Source of the DNA: JAVBQL01 sp031549085
GTDB lineage: Bacteria > Spirochaetota > GWE2-31-10 > MWDO01
Direction: 5' to 3'
Length of the DNA stretch: 64,000 nt
Assembly: GCA_031549085.1 (NCBI GenBank)
Contig: JAVBQL010000007.1
Location: 1 to 64,000, forward strand
The first letter of the stretch is position 1. Each line of letters starts with the position of its first letter. Positions 17,881 to 27,931 of this stretch are shown piece by piece. Under the pieces are notes generated by a model. It saw nothing but the letters and a program-made list of their open reading frames with translations. It was not told where the DNA came from and searched no databases. Both the position numbers and the translations under genes were made by a program.

Positions 17881-18887
17881 TGATCTTAAATGATGATTTT
17901 AATGCTTCAATTAAATCTTACTCTAAGGAATTGGGGATAGATTTTATCGCATTTTCAGATACTTCTAATTATAATAAACTTTATAAAGAGATATACAGAA
18001 GCGAAAAGAGTGATTTGGAAGATCTATTTCCATGTACTACAACTATCCTCTCTGCATCATTCTATTATGACTACTTTTGGAATAATATAGATGATATCTC
18101 CTCTGGCTTTATTGCCTCCTACACTGTCGCAAATTTTTATAAAACACTCTCTAAAAAACTTCAGTTGTTAGCAAGGCATATATCAAAACTCTATAAAAAA
18201 ACAAATAAAAATTATAGAATATTTGTTAACTCAAAAATAGATGATAAGCTTGCAGCTTTTTCAGTAGGACTTGGATCATATGGATATAACTCTTCAATAA
18301 TTGGAGAGTTTGGTCAAAAAGCAGTATTAGGAACTGTTGCTTTTGATTTTGAGATAGACTATGAAAAAAAAGATATAAATAGTTCTTTTTCTGATTGTGG
18401 AGATTGTGAACTTTGTATTGCAAGTTGTCCTATGAATGCTATAAATCAAAAAGGCAAAATTAATAAGAGACATTGTTTGCACCATTTGGCATCATCTCTT
18501 GAATGGGAAAGAAAAATAAATAATATAGATATAATTGATTCTTGGGGAAAGAGGTTTTTTGGCTGTAATAGATGTGTCTCTGTCTGTCCCAAAAATAGAA
18601 AGGACTTAAAAATAGGAGTACAAACAGATCTTTTTGGCTACATTGGAACAAGCTTTGATTTTCATAATATATTTATGTTTCAAAAAAATGATTATAAAAC
18701 CTATTTTAAGGGCAATCAGCTCTCTGCATCTTGGATACCAGTTGTTACGCTTGTTAGAAATTCTCTTGTCTCTCTACATAATCAAAAGCGAATGGATCTT
18801 GTTAGAGACTATATAAAAAATGTGGATAAGTTTGGGTTTGAAACTTATGAAGAGGACTATATAAAAAAGTTCTCATCACTATTTTAA
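17880..18887 (+). CDS. queG: Epoxyqueuosine reductase-like iron-sulfur protein
   Basis: QueG reduces epoxyqueuosine to queuosine in tRNA, using cobalamin and two [4Fe-4S] clusters. The 335 residues contain the two ferredoxin-like clusters, CGDCELCIASCP near residue 172 and CNRCVSVCP near residue 228, plus a C-terminal extension. The N-terminal region shows family-like hydrophobic spacing but is divergent, so a related cobalamin/iron-sulfur oxidoreductase cannot be excluded. No other queuosine gene lies in the window. Confidence 0.75.
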   Translation: MILNDDFNASIKSYSKELGIDFIAFSDTSNYNKLYKEIYRSEKSDLEDLFPCTTTILSASFYYDYFWNNIDDISSGFIASYTVANFYKTLSKKLQLLARHISKLYKKTNKNYRIFVNSKIDDKLAAFSVGLGSYGYNSSIIGEFGQKAVLGTVAFDFEIDYEKKDINSSFSDCGDCELCIASCPMNAINQKGKINKRHCLHHLASSLEWERKINNIDIIDSWGKRFFGCNRCVSVCPKNRKDLKIGVQTDLFGYIGTSFDFHNIFMFQKNDYKTYFKGNQLSASWIPVVTLVRNSLVSLHNQKRMDLVRDYIKNVDKFGFETYEEDYIKKFSSLF

Positions 18888-18909
18888 AAATATATTTCAT
18901 TTTAAACCT

Positions 18910-19782
18910 ATGAAGAAAATATTGATATTTTCATTTTTAATCACTGTGCATTTTGTTTATTCACTAGATTTGAAGATAGCATGGTGGAATTTGCATAACT
19001 TTTTTGATACCACTGATAATCCTCAAAAAAAAGATACTGTTTTAACGATAGATGAATACAAGTTGAAACTACATAAGGCCAGCAGATTGATTAAAAGTAT
19101 CAATGCCGATATTTTTGGAGTTTGTGAAGTTGAAAATATAGATGTATTAAAAGATATTGCGGAAAATACAAACTATAAGTATTACTATCTTGAAGATGGA
19201 AATGATCCAAGAGGAATAAATGTTGCTATTTTGTCAAAGTACCCTCTTACCTACATTAGTAATAGAGATAAAATAGTACCATATGATAATAATAGAAACT
19301 ATAAGTTTAGTAGGGATTGTGCTGTAGCAAAACTAAATATCAAAAACCAAGAGTTTTTATTTATCCTACTCCATCTAAAATCAAAACTTGTCTCAAAAAA
19401 TAGCTCTATAAAAGAGAATGATTTGCAAAGAGAGGCAGAGATTTTTGGGGTATTGGATGTAGTTGATGAGCTATACTCTTCATACATTAGTAATAATAAA
19501 AATATTCCATATCTTCTTATTATGGGTGATTTGAATAGTAATAGATATGAGAAAACCCTTCTTAATTTTGAAAAAAGCGGATTTAAAATATTGAACTATC
19601 TTAAAAGCAAAGATAGATTATATACATATGTATATCAGAATAAAAGAGAGGATATAGACTATTTTCTCTTTAATGAGAGAGCCTTTAACGAAATAAAGAT
19701 AAAAAAGATTGATACTATTCACTCAATAGAATATGAAAATGTAAGTGATCACTATCCCATCTATTTAAAGATTAAATTTTGA
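18910..19782 (+). CDS. Exported endonuclease/exonuclease/phosphatase-family protein
   Basis: A 290-residue protein with an N-terminal signal peptide (MKKILIFSFLITVHFVYS). The EEP fold motifs are in order: WWNLHNFF near the mature N-terminus, the metal-binding glutamate in GVCEVEN, the MGDLNSN segment, DIDYFLF, and the catalytic SDHYP near the C-terminus. The family includes exported nucleases and phosphodiesterases; the substrate cannot be told. Its 3' end overlaps the convergent gene by 18 bp. Confidence 0.85.
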   Translation: MKKILIFSFLITVHFVYSLDLKIAWWNLHNFFDTTDNPQKKDTVLTIDEYKLKLHKASRLIKSINADIFGVCEVENIDVLKDIAENTNYKYYYLEDGNDPRGINVAILSKYPLTYISNRDKIVPYDNNRNYKFSRDCAVAKLNIKNQEFLFILLHLKSKLVSKNSSIKENDLQREAEIFGVLDVVDELYSSYISNNKNIPYLLIMGDLNSNRYEKTLLNFEKSGFKILNYLKSKDRLYTYVYQNKREDIDYFLFNERAFNEIKIKKIDTIHSIEYENVSDHYPIYLKIKF

Positions 19783-20937
19783 TCTATCTATTTTTATTAA
19801 TGTTAAGCTATTGCTGCCTGTAAGTATATATAGATTATTTTCATCAGCAAGGCTTGATATGGAGAGTATTGGTATTTCTGATGAGAAAAACTCCTTTTCT
19901 AGCCACTCAATTTTTTTCTTGCTTTTCTCTTTTGGATAGATAAATAAGAATGGATATGAAAAAATCTCCTCTCCCTCTCTCTTTTGTTCCATTATGGAGA
20001 GACAAAACATTAGTTTATTGTTTAATTCAATTAAATGAAGAGCATAAATATCATTGAAATATCCAACAACCTCTTTTTTCCCATCTCTATAAAAATTTAG
20101 AGAACTATCACTCTCTTTGTAATATAATATTGATGATTTATATTCATTATTCATATTAACATCATAATTTTTTATATTAGTATCAATTAGATCACTCTTT
20201 TGAAAAGAGAATTCAATGTTATCTTTATCGCCTATTTTATAGGTATTTTCCAATAGTTCGCCATTCTCATTAGTAAAATATATTTTTATTATGTTATCAA
20301 TTTTGCTTATTTTTAAGTTATAGAGCTCTTTGCTATTTTTTACCAAGCTAGAGTTTATCTTCTTTACCATATTATTTTCAAATAACCCAACAGAAAAAGA
20401 GTCTTCATAATATATTAGATATACTTTATTATTATGTTCAAATATCGCATACTCTGTTGGTGAGATATTTTGAGGGTAGATTGTCCAATTTTTTTTATCT
20501 ATATTTTTTACTATATATTTGAGAATTCGTTTTGTATCTGTCTTCTGATCCTTATAGATAAGACTCTCTCTCTCTTTATCAACTATATATATATATTTAT
20601 CACTACTGCTACTTTTTAGCTCATTGCCAACTTTATCAATAAATGATATTGATGGTTCGTTTGCTAAATTTTCATCAATCTCAAACCTCTTTAGCCCAAG
20701 AGTCTTCTCATCAGTGTAGACTCCACACAACTTTGTATCATTTTTTGCAATGCTGTTGGCTCTTGCATATATATCTGTATCTATTATTTTATTTGAGGAA
20801 AAGTCTTTTGGGTTATCATTTTCTTTCTTTGTACATGATGGTGAAAGAATTAGAAAGACACAAAGGATAATGGATATGATAAGGCTCTTTTTGAGAAAAA
20901 GCATTTTACCGTTCTTAACTATTCTTAAATGAAACAT
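19765..20937 (-). CDS. Putative lipoprotein of unknown function
   Basis: About 390 residues on the minus strand. A hydrophobic segment ends in LSPSC followed by TKKEN, a plausible lipobox with a spirochaete-like relaxed -1/-3 pattern. The lipidated protein may start at an internal ATG (MLFLKKSLIIS, near 20904). The body is rich in Lys, Asn and Ile with repeated short strand-like units (YIYIVDKE, VYLIYYED), suggesting a beta-rich fold. No conserved family recognised. It is divergent from the gene at 21060. Confidence 0.7.
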   Translation of the reverse strand: MFHLRIVKNGKMLFLKKSLIISIILCVFLILSPSCTKKENDNPKDFSSNKIIDTDIYARANSIAKNDTKLCGVYTDEKTLGLKRFEIDENLANEPSISFIDKVGNELKSSSSDKYIYIVDKERESLIYKDQKTDTKRILKYIVKNIDKKNWTIYPQNISPTEYAIFEHNNKVYLIYYEDSFSVGLFENNMVKKINSSLVKNSKELYNLKISKIDNIIKIYFTNENGELLENTYKIGDKDNIEFSFQKSDLIDTNIKNYDVNMNNEYKSSILYYKESDSSLNFYRDGKKEVVGYFNDIYALHLIELNNKLMFCLSIMEQKREGEEIFSYPFLFIYPKEKSKKKIEWLEKEFFSSEIPILSISSLADENNLYILTGSNSLTLIKIDRSKFNL

Positions 20938-21059
20938 ATTGAAAAGTTTATGATTTTAGAGTATACTTGTCAATATTATATTTATGTTTTATTCTTAAAA
21001 TATAAATTGAATATAAAAAAACAGACGAAAAAGTCTATAAAGGATTAAAAAAGCTAATA

Positions 21060-22304
21060 ATGAATAGAAAACTTTCTGTTGAAGATTTTAATAAAAAAGA
21101 TCTAAAAAATATATCAAAAGAGTGGGTTTTTATTTTATTTGAATTATTACCTGCTGCTGTTTTGCATTATGATGGATTTCTTTTGTTAGATGATTTTATT
21201 AAAAAACTTAATAGTGTTCAATCTAACGACTATGAAGATAAAATATTTTCAAATACAAATGACTTTCAAAAACTAATAATGTTAAAGATTCTTATTCTAT
21301 TACCAAAAGTTGTCTCTTTTCTTGATTCTTCATATAAAGAGAGTACTCCTCTTAATAAAACTGATAATTTTAAAAAAAGGCTTTTTAATGAAGAGATAGC
21401 TGATTTAAAGTGGTTTTTAGATATCTATTTTTATCCATATAAGATATTTGATAGGCTTTTAATAAAAAACTCTCTTAATAGAGATGATATTGGAATTCTC
21501 AAATCTTTAAATAAATTTGATTTTTCTGAAGAGTTATCAAATTTGTTGTTTTCTAAAACTCTTGATTTAAAGAGTATGGAATTTATTTTAGAAAATATTT
21601 TGGAACTAGATGATATAACTAAAAGTAATACTCTTTTAATCGAACTTATTGATAATGAAAATGATGATAATAGACTTCATAAAAAAATAAAAGAGAGAAT
21701 TATAGAGGAGATTGTTGTTAGTGAAATTAGAAATAGAGAGTTTTTTGTAAAAGTTGGTAACAATAATTTAAAAAATAAAAATATAAAGTTTATGATAGAG
21801 TGTAAGATCTACCAGATAGATAATAACAAGGAGGCTCTTTTTAGCCTTCTTAATGGTGCTGATGTTTATAATACTGTTATGATTTTAAAGCTACTTTTTA
21901 ATACTACTTTAGAACTTAAAGAGCTTAAAAAAATATTTAAATATGTTTTTGATGGTAGAAAAGATAGTTATAATGAATATGTTGTCTCAAAAGAGGTCTC
22001 ATCACTATTTTCTATCTATTTTATAAAAGAGGCTACCTATTTAGAAAAATTTAAACCTGTTTTTATGAAGTATTTGAAAAGTAATAGCGACTTGAAAGAT
22101 GAAATATTTTCTAACTTCGCAACTATTTTAAATATCTCTTTAAAAACAAATGATATTGAGAAGTTGATTTCAAATGTCTTAGATTCTATAGAAAATATAG
22201 ATATTAAAAAAATAACTATAGAAAAATTTAAAAATCATTTTCTATATTGTGATATAGTTTCTGATGGTACTCTTTTATCAAAGAGCGAGCTTGGTATAAG
22301 CTAG
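21060..22304 (+). CDS. Hypothetical helical protein
   Basis: 414 residues, cytoplasmic by appearance (no signal peptide or membrane segment), dominated by Lys/Leu/Ile/Asn-rich helices of about 30-40 residues with no recognised motif. The pattern is compatible with an alpha-solenoid, but no repeat consensus could be drawn by eye. It is divergent from the lipoprotein at 19765 and ends at a terminator near 22.37 kb. Confidence 0.65.
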   Translation: MNRKLSVEDFNKKDLKNISKEWVFILFELLPAAVLHYDGFLLLDDFIKKLNSVQSNDYEDKIFSNTNDFQKLIMLKILILLPKVVSFLDSSYKESTPLNKTDNFKKRLFNEEIADLKWFLDIYFYPYKIFDRLLIKNSLNRDDIGILKSLNKFDFSEELSNLLFSKTLDLKSMEFILENILELDDITKSNTLLIELIDNENDDNRLHKKIKERIIEEIVVSEIRNREFFVKVGNNNLKNKNIKFMIECKIYQIDNNKEALFSLLNGADVYNTVMILKLLFNTTLELKELKKIFKYVFDGRKDSYNEYVVSKEVSSLFSIYFIKEATYLEKFKPVFMKYLKSNSDLKDEIFSNFATILNISLKTNDIEKLISNVLDSIENIDIKKITIEKFKNHFLYCDIVSDGTLLSKSELGIS

Positions 22305-22365
22305 TTGCCTATTTAATTGGCTTTCTTAATTTAAAAATAGTTCAAAAGACTTGTTTTTATACTAT

Positions 22366-22397
22366 GTTTGTTAAGTAGGTCAACAAACTTTTTTATT
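22366..22397 (+). terminator. Probable intrinsic terminator
   Basis: A 7-bp stem (GTTTGTT 22366-22372, AACAAAC 22382-22388) is followed directly by TTTTTTATT. It lies 62 bp after the helical protein gene and 39 bp before the next ribosome-binding site. Confidence 0.65.
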
Positions 22398-22435
22398 CTT
22401 TGTTACCAAAAGAGGTAATGTTTTTTAGAGGTTAT

Positions 22436-23929
22436 ATGAAAATTAAAAGTGTTATAATATTTTTTACCATTTTTTTGTTTGTTCTTTTGGGATGTAAAAA
22501 AACAAACCTTGGATTTGAAGATGATATAATTGATAGTGACAAGCAGGGAACTCTACAAGAGAAGAGTAGGTATAGAGTTTATGATCTTCCTGTCTCTTAC
22601 AAGAAATTAGAACTTTTTTTGGATAAAAATTTCATACCAGTCTCATATTTGAAAACATCTTTTAATGTGGGAGATAATGCTGAGTTTTTTCTTGCCTACA
22701 AAAGAGAAAATAATAGGAAAATTGAGTTTGTTGTTTTTGAGTTACTTCCTAATGAAGTTCTAAAAAAGAAATTTGATTTGGCTACAGATATTGTTACTGA
22801 GGAAAATTTCTCTATGCAGCTTGAAAAGATCTATGAATATGATGATATTGCCATTATGTTTGAAGGAAAGACCAGTGACAACAAGAGTAAGATGTACATC
22901 ATTAAATATTTTGATGATAAATATAATGTGGTTGGGAACTTCACTGGAGACTTTTCAATAGTTCTTGATTATGATCAAATAGAAGATGAGCAGGGAAATA
23001 ACTTCTCTAAAATAAAAGACATTGTTGTCTATAATAACTCTCTTAATACGACACATCCAAATGTTCAGGTAAAGAATATATTTGTATGGAATGATTTGGT
23101 TAAGCAATTTGAACTTGATATAACTGAAGAAATTTCTCTATCAATATCCAATCTTAATAAAGATCTCTATTTTTCTGAGGGAAAGTATCTTGAGTATGTC
23201 AAAGGAGTATGGTTTCCTATTAAGTATAAAGAGGTTATAGATAATAACAAACTAAAATCTAAAGATTTCAAGGATAGAGATATAAGATTCATATTTTTTG
23301 CAAATGATCCTAATGAGGTTTCCATAAAATATGGAGACTATACGGATAAATATTATATAATAAAAGTCTCAAAATTGTGGAGTACAAAACCAAGCTTAAG
23401 GCTCTCTTTAAAAGAGTTTATATCAACAAGTGATGGAACACAAGGCATCCCTCGATATATAGATTTGACACTTCTCGATCCAACAACACTTCAGGTGACT
23501 GGTCCAAATAAATTTGATGATGAGACATATGTTAGACTTCAGAATCCTATTGATGAATATGTACAGGATAAAAAAACTAAAGAGGAGAGAGAGCTTTTTA
23601 ATAACTTTTCTGAGAAACTCACTGGAGAATTTTTATCAAGAAATGAGCTTATAAGTATAAAATTTAATAATAAAAAAGAATTTACCGTTTCAAAAAATAA
23701 AGTTTCAGAATATGGAAACTATAAATTAACCCTTAATAGCAAAGGTGATCTTATTATTAGTTTTCTTTACGATTCTCCTCATTCAATTATTCAAAATACC
23801 AATTTTATAATAAGATTTGATAGTGATGAGGATAATATTATTTTGATTCCTGTTACTTTTGATTTTACAAAAATAGAGGTAGATGAGATAAAGATGAGCG
23901 TCTTCCATCGTAAAAAACTGGATTCTTAA
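22436..23929 (+). CDS. Putative lipoprotein of unknown function
   Basis: About 497 residues when started at ATG 22436, which has AGAGG upstream and gives a clean lipoprotein signal (MKIKSVIIFFTIFLFVLLGC, cysteine about residue 20). A TTG start at 22400 would only add 12 residues before the signal. The mature protein is beta-rich with repeated D/N/K segments and no recognised domain. It is probably anchored on the outer or inner membrane. Confidence 0.72.
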   Translation: MKIKSVIIFFTIFLFVLLGCKKTNLGFEDDIIDSDKQGTLQEKSRYRVYDLPVSYKKLELFLDKNFIPVSYLKTSFNVGDNAEFFLAYKRENNRKIEFVVFELLPNEVLKKKFDLATDIVTEENFSMQLEKIYEYDDIAIMFEGKTSDNKSKMYIIKYFDDKYNVVGNFTGDFSIVLDYDQIEDEQGNNFSKIKDIVVYNNSLNTTHPNVQVKNIFVWNDLVKQFELDITEEISLSISNLNKDLYFSEGKYLEYVKGVWFPIKYKEVIDNNKLKSKDFKDRDIRFIFFANDPNEVSIKYGDYTDKYYIIKVSKLWSTKPSLRLSLKEFISTSDGTQGIPRYIDLTLLDPTTLQVTGPNKFDDETYVRLQNPIDEYVQDKKTKEERELFNNFSEKLTGEFLSRNELISIKFNNKKEFTVSKNKVSEYGNYKLTLNSKGDLIISFLYDSPHSIIQNTNFIIRFDSDEDNIILIPVTFDFTKIEVDEIKMSVFHRKKLDS

Positions 23930-24087
23930 ATAATAAAATATATTTTAATATTAATTTAAATTATGTGTAGAAAAATATTAAAATTTAATCTATATTGTTT
24001 CTTAAGTATTTCTTAAAAGATGTTTCTATCTTTGTGATGTTATTCCTGTTCTAATTTATAGAGTGCAATTTTATGAGGAGGCTTATT

Positions 24088-26688
24088 ATGAGTAAAAAAC
24101 ATTTAGTTGTAAAAGAGAATATCTATTGGGTGGGGGCTTTGAATAAGGATTTAAGAGTCTTTGACATTATTATGTATACCCCTTATGGAACGAGTTATAA
24201 TGCCTATATAGTTAGAGGTAAAGATAAAGTTGCTCTTATTGAGACTGTAAAGGACAGATTTCTTCCTGAACTTGAAGAGAGGATTGATTCTATTGGGGAT
24301 ATAAAAAAGATTGATTATATAGTTTTAAACCATACAGAGCCTGACCATTCAGGCGCAGCATACAACTTCTATAAAGATAGATGTCCTGATGCAACAATTG
24401 TTGGAACAGAGACAACCTTGCGTTTCTTAAAAAAGATTGCCAACAAAGATGATTTTAAGAGTATAGCTGTTAAAGAGGGCATGTCAATAGATTTGGGTGG
24501 AATGACACTGCAATTTATAATGGCACCATTTTTGCACTGGCCAGACTCTATGTTTACATATATCCCAGAGAACAAAACACTATTTACCTGTGATTCATTT
24601 GGAGCGCACTACTCCTATGATGAAGTTTTTAATGATGTTATTAAAGCTGAGGCTGATTTTATTGATGCCTATAAATACTATTTTGATTGTATAATGGGAC
24701 CTTTTACAAACTTTGTTAATCAGGCTCTAAAAAAGATAGAGAATATAGAGATTGAGACAATTTGTACTGGGCATGGAGCAGTTTTACGAAAAGATATACC
24801 TAGATATATTAACCTCTATAAAGAGTGGGCAAATAAACCAAAACCGAAAAACAAAGTGGTTATTGCCTATGTGTCTGCCTATGGATATACAAAAACTATG
24901 GGTGAAAGGATAGCCGATGGACTCAAAAAGGGTGGTATTGATGATATCAAAATGTTCGATATGGTAACATCAAAAAAAGATGATGTCATAAAAGAGATCG
25001 ATGACGCAAGAGGAATACTACTTGGTTCTCCAACACTTGTAGGAGATGCCTTGCCTCCTATCTATGATATTGCAACTTCATTAAACCCTATAATTCATAC
25101 TGGTAGAATTGCGGGAGTCTTTGGTTCTTATGGCTGGTCTGGAGAGGCAACTGGCTTTATTGAAGAGAGGCTAAAACAGCTTCGATTTAAACTTCCTTTA
25201 GATAAACTAAAAATTAACTTTAAACCTAGCAGCGAAGAGGAAAAACTTTGTGTTGAGTTTGGTGTAAACTTTGCTAATGCAATGCTAGGCAAAGAGATAG
25301 ACCCCAAATTTGTTTCATCTGCCGCAAAACCACAACTAAATAATCCTGTTAAAGATAGCAGTAAAATTAGATATTGGAAATGTGTTGTTTGTGGAGAGAT
25401 ATTTGAGGGAGAGGAGGCACCAGAAAAGTGTCCTGCATGCGGAGCTGGCAGAGATATGTTTGAAGAGTACTTCAAGAAAGAGGGAGACTCTGCAAGCAAG
25501 TTTAAGGGTAAAGTTGTTATCGTTGGTGGTGGTGCCGCTGGTGTCTATGCAGCAAAAACCATAAGAGAGGGTTCGAAAGATGCTGAAATTACAATAATAG
25601 AGGGTGAGGAGTATCTGCCATACTATAGACCAATGGTATCAACCTTTCTTTCTGATAACAAAATTGTAGAGCATGATAACTTCTATATTAAGAAAAAAGA
25701 GTGGTATAAAGAGAATAATATAGAGCTTCTATTAAAGAAGAAAGTTGCATCTATAGATACAAAAAATAAACTAGTAAAAACTGATAAAGATGAGTTTAAA
25801 TATGATAAACTAATTCTTGCAAATGGCAGCAGCTCATTTATCCCTTTTGCAGATGTTGATAAAGAGGGGATATTTACCATAAAGTATCTCTCTGATGCAA
25901 AAAATGCTTATAACTACTCTAAAAATTGCAGTAGTGTTATAATTATTGGCGGTGGTGTACTTGGGCTTGAGATCGCTCATGAGTTTTTAAAATTGGGTCT
26001 TACTGTAAACATTATAGAGTTTCAAAATAGAATTCTTCCTATTCAGCTTGATAACTATGGAAGTGATATTTTACAAAATATTATGCAGGATAAGAAGATA
26101 AATCTTCTGCTTGGTAAAAGTGTTGAGACTATCCTTGGTGATAAGACAGTAACAGGTGTTAAACTTACTTCAGGAGAGATAATAGAGTCTCCGATGATTA
26201 TTTTGTCGACAGGGGTCAGAGCAAATATCAATATCGCTAAAGATGCTGGTATAGAGTGTAATAAGGGTGTTATAGTTAATGAGAAGATGGAGACATCTCG
26301 CAAAGATATCTATGCCTGCGGTGATATCACAGAATTCCAAAATAAAACCTATCCAGTATGGATAAATGCAATAAATCAGGGTGTGGCAGCAGGAAACACT
26401 ATCTTAGGTAATGATTCTACATATGTATATGAGAATATGCCTACAATGCTTGAGGCATTTGGGGCTAAGATCTACAGTGTTGGAAATATAAAAGAGGTCA
26501 TTGATAATAATTATCCATCACTTACCTTTACAGACAGCAAAAATTTTATCTATAAAAGATTCTATTTCAAAGATGGTATATTGGTTGCAGGTATCCTAAT
26601 CAATGACATAAAGCAGGGACTCTTTCTTACAAATGGGATTAATTCTAAAATTGGTTTTGATAAGGTAGCTAGTATAATAAATGGATAG
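24088..26688 (+). CDS. Three-module flavodiiron protein: FDP-rubredoxin-NADH:rubredoxin oxidoreductase
   Basis: About 866 residues. A metallo-beta-lactamase-like diiron domain has HTEPDHSG near residue 82 and a later TGHGA. A flavodoxin domain starts near residue 258 (AYVSAYGYTKTM). Rubredoxin follows near 430-468 (CVVCG and CPACG). The rest is an FAD/NADH-binding reductase with VIVGGGAAGVYAA near 478 and a second IIIGGGVLGLEIA near 618. This arrangement is known as class F flavodiiron protein (studied in Clostridioides difficile), which reduces oxygen to water with NADH as sole donor. The start at 24088 follows AGGAGG. It overlaps xseA. Confidence 0.95.
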   Translation: MSKKHLVVKENIYWVGALNKDLRVFDIIMYTPYGTSYNAYIVRGKDKVALIETVKDRFLPELEERIDSIGDIKKIDYIVLNHTEPDHSGAAYNFYKDRCPDATIVGTETTLRFLKKIANKDDFKSIAVKEGMSIDLGGMTLQFIMAPFLHWPDSMFTYIPENKTLFTCDSFGAHYSYDEVFNDVIKAEADFIDAYKYYFDCIMGPFTNFVNQALKKIENIEIETICTGHGAVLRKDIPRYINLYKEWANKPKPKNKVVIAYVSAYGYTKTMGERIADGLKKGGIDDIKMFDMVTSKKDDVIKEIDDARGILLGSPTLVGDALPPIYDIATSLNPIIHTGRIAGVFGSYGWSGEATGFIEERLKQLRFKLPLDKLKINFKPSSEEEKLCVEFGVNFANAMLGKEIDPKFVSSAAKPQLNNPVKDSSKIRYWKCVVCGEIFEGEEAPEKCPACGAGRDMFEEYFKKEGDSASKFKGKVVIVGGGAAGVYAAKTIREGSKDAEITIIEGEEYLPYYRPMVSTFLSDNKIVEHDNFYIKKKEWYKENNIELLLKKKVASIDTKNKLVKTDKDEFKYDKLILANGSSSFIPFADVDKEGIFTIKYLSDAKNAYNYSKNCSSVIIIGGGVLGLEIAHEFLKLGLTVNIIEFQNRILPIQLDNYGSDILQNIMQDKKINLLLGKSVETILGDKTVTGVKLTSGEIIESPMIILSTGVRANINIAKDAGIECNKGVIVNEKMETSRKDIYACGDITEFQNKTYPVWINAINQGVAAGNTILGNDSTYVYENMPTMLEAFGAKIYSVGNIKEVIDNNYPSLTFTDSKNFIYKRFYFKDGILVAGILINDIKQGLFLTNGINSKIGFDKVASIING

Positions 26689-27931
26689 TGAGAATAGATA
26701 TTTAACAGTATCTCAATTTACAAATATCTTAAAGATGGATCTTGAAAAAAGATTTACTTCCATTTTTCTAACAGGAGAGATCTCAAATTTTAGAGAATCT
26801 TCTGTTGGCCACTGGTATTTTTCTCTAAAAGATAGAGAGGCAACTATAAAAGTTGTGGTGTTTAAATTCAAACAAGCCTCTATAATGAAAAATATGACAG
26901 AGAGACTTAAAGATGGAATGGAGGTTCTTGTTGAAGGTGGGCTCTCTCTCTATGCTAAGGGGGGAGACTACTCTATTGATGCTACTAAAATTATACTATC
27001 AGGCATTGGCGAACTATATGTAAAATTTGAACAGCTGAAGAAAAAGCTCTCAGAAAAGGGCTATTTTGATCAAGCAAGAAAGAGATCTATTCCAAAACTG
27101 GTAGATAAAATAGGTATAGTAACATCTCCAACAACAGCAGCATTGCAAGATATTCTTAATGTACTAAAGAGACGTCATAACAACCTTGAAATAATAGTCT
27201 TTCCAACAGCAGTACAGGGAGATGATGCTAAAAACTCTATAGTTAAAGCGATTGAGTGTGCAAATTTTCACTATAATCACAACACAGATAAAAGTGTGCC
27301 TCTGCTTATAGTTGCTAGAGGCGGTGGTTCTATGGAGGATCTATGGCCATTTAATGAGGAGATTGTTGCAGATGCTATATATAAATCCTCAATTCCTGTC
27401 ATTACGGGGGTTGGTCATGAGATTGATTTTACTATTGCCGATTTTGTGGCAGACATGAGGGCTCCAACACCTTCAGCTGCTGCAGAGATTGTATCTGCAG
27501 ATAAAGAGGATTTAAAAAGAGAGATAAGTTTTTATAGTCAAAAGATAGAGAAGGCTATTTTTCAAAAAATAGATAGTTTTCATGAGATCCTAGAGAGAAA
27601 CAATAGTGATAAGTTGGTCTCAAAATTGGCTAGACTTAATAATGAAAGGTATGTTAACTTCTCATATATATTTGAAAGATTAAACTCAAATTTCAACAAA
27701 AAAATATCAAATGCTAAATCGAGCTTTGAGTTTGTTGTTGATAAGTTAAATATTCTAAATCCAATGAATATATTGAAGAGAGGTTACAATATTTTAATTA
27801 ATAAAGATGGTGATGTTGTGAAAGAGGAGACTCCTATAAGTGTGGGGGAGGAGGCATCACTCTTTATGTATAATAAAAAGTTATTGGTTTCTATTAAAAC
27901 AATTGAAAAAAAGGAATTTGTGAAATTATAA
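26681..27931 (+). CDS. xseA: Exodeoxyribonuclease VII large subunit
   Basis: ExoVII degrades single-stranded DNA in both directions. The 416 residues carry the N-terminal OB fold (LTGEISNFRESSVGHWYFSLKD), VGIVTSPT-equivalent GIVTSPTTAALQDIL, ARGGGSMEDLWPFNEE, and the catalytic-core TGVGHEIDFTIADFVADMRAPTP signature. The helical C-terminal part follows. No xseB is adjacent. It overlaps the previous gene by 8 bp and shares one base with the next. Confidence 0.95.
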   Translation: MDSENRYLTVSQFTNILKMDLEKRFTSIFLTGEISNFRESSVGHWYFSLKDREATIKVVVFKFKQASIMKNMTERLKDGMEVLVEGGLSLYAKGGDYSIDATKIILSGIGELYVKFEQLKKKLSEKGYFDQARKRSIPKLVDKIGIVTSPTTAALQDILNVLKRRHNNLEIIVFPTAVQGDDAKNSIVKAIECANFHYNHNTDKSVPLLIVARGGGSMEDLWPFNEEIVADAIYKSSIPVITGVGHEIDFTIADFVADMRAPTPSAAAEIVSADKEDLKREISFYSQKIEKAIFQKIDSFHEILERNNSDKLVSKLARLNNERYVNFSYIFERLNSNFNKKISNAKSSFEFVVDKLNILNPMNILKRGYNILINKDGDVVKEETPISVGEEASLFMYNKKLLVSIKTIEKKEFVKL

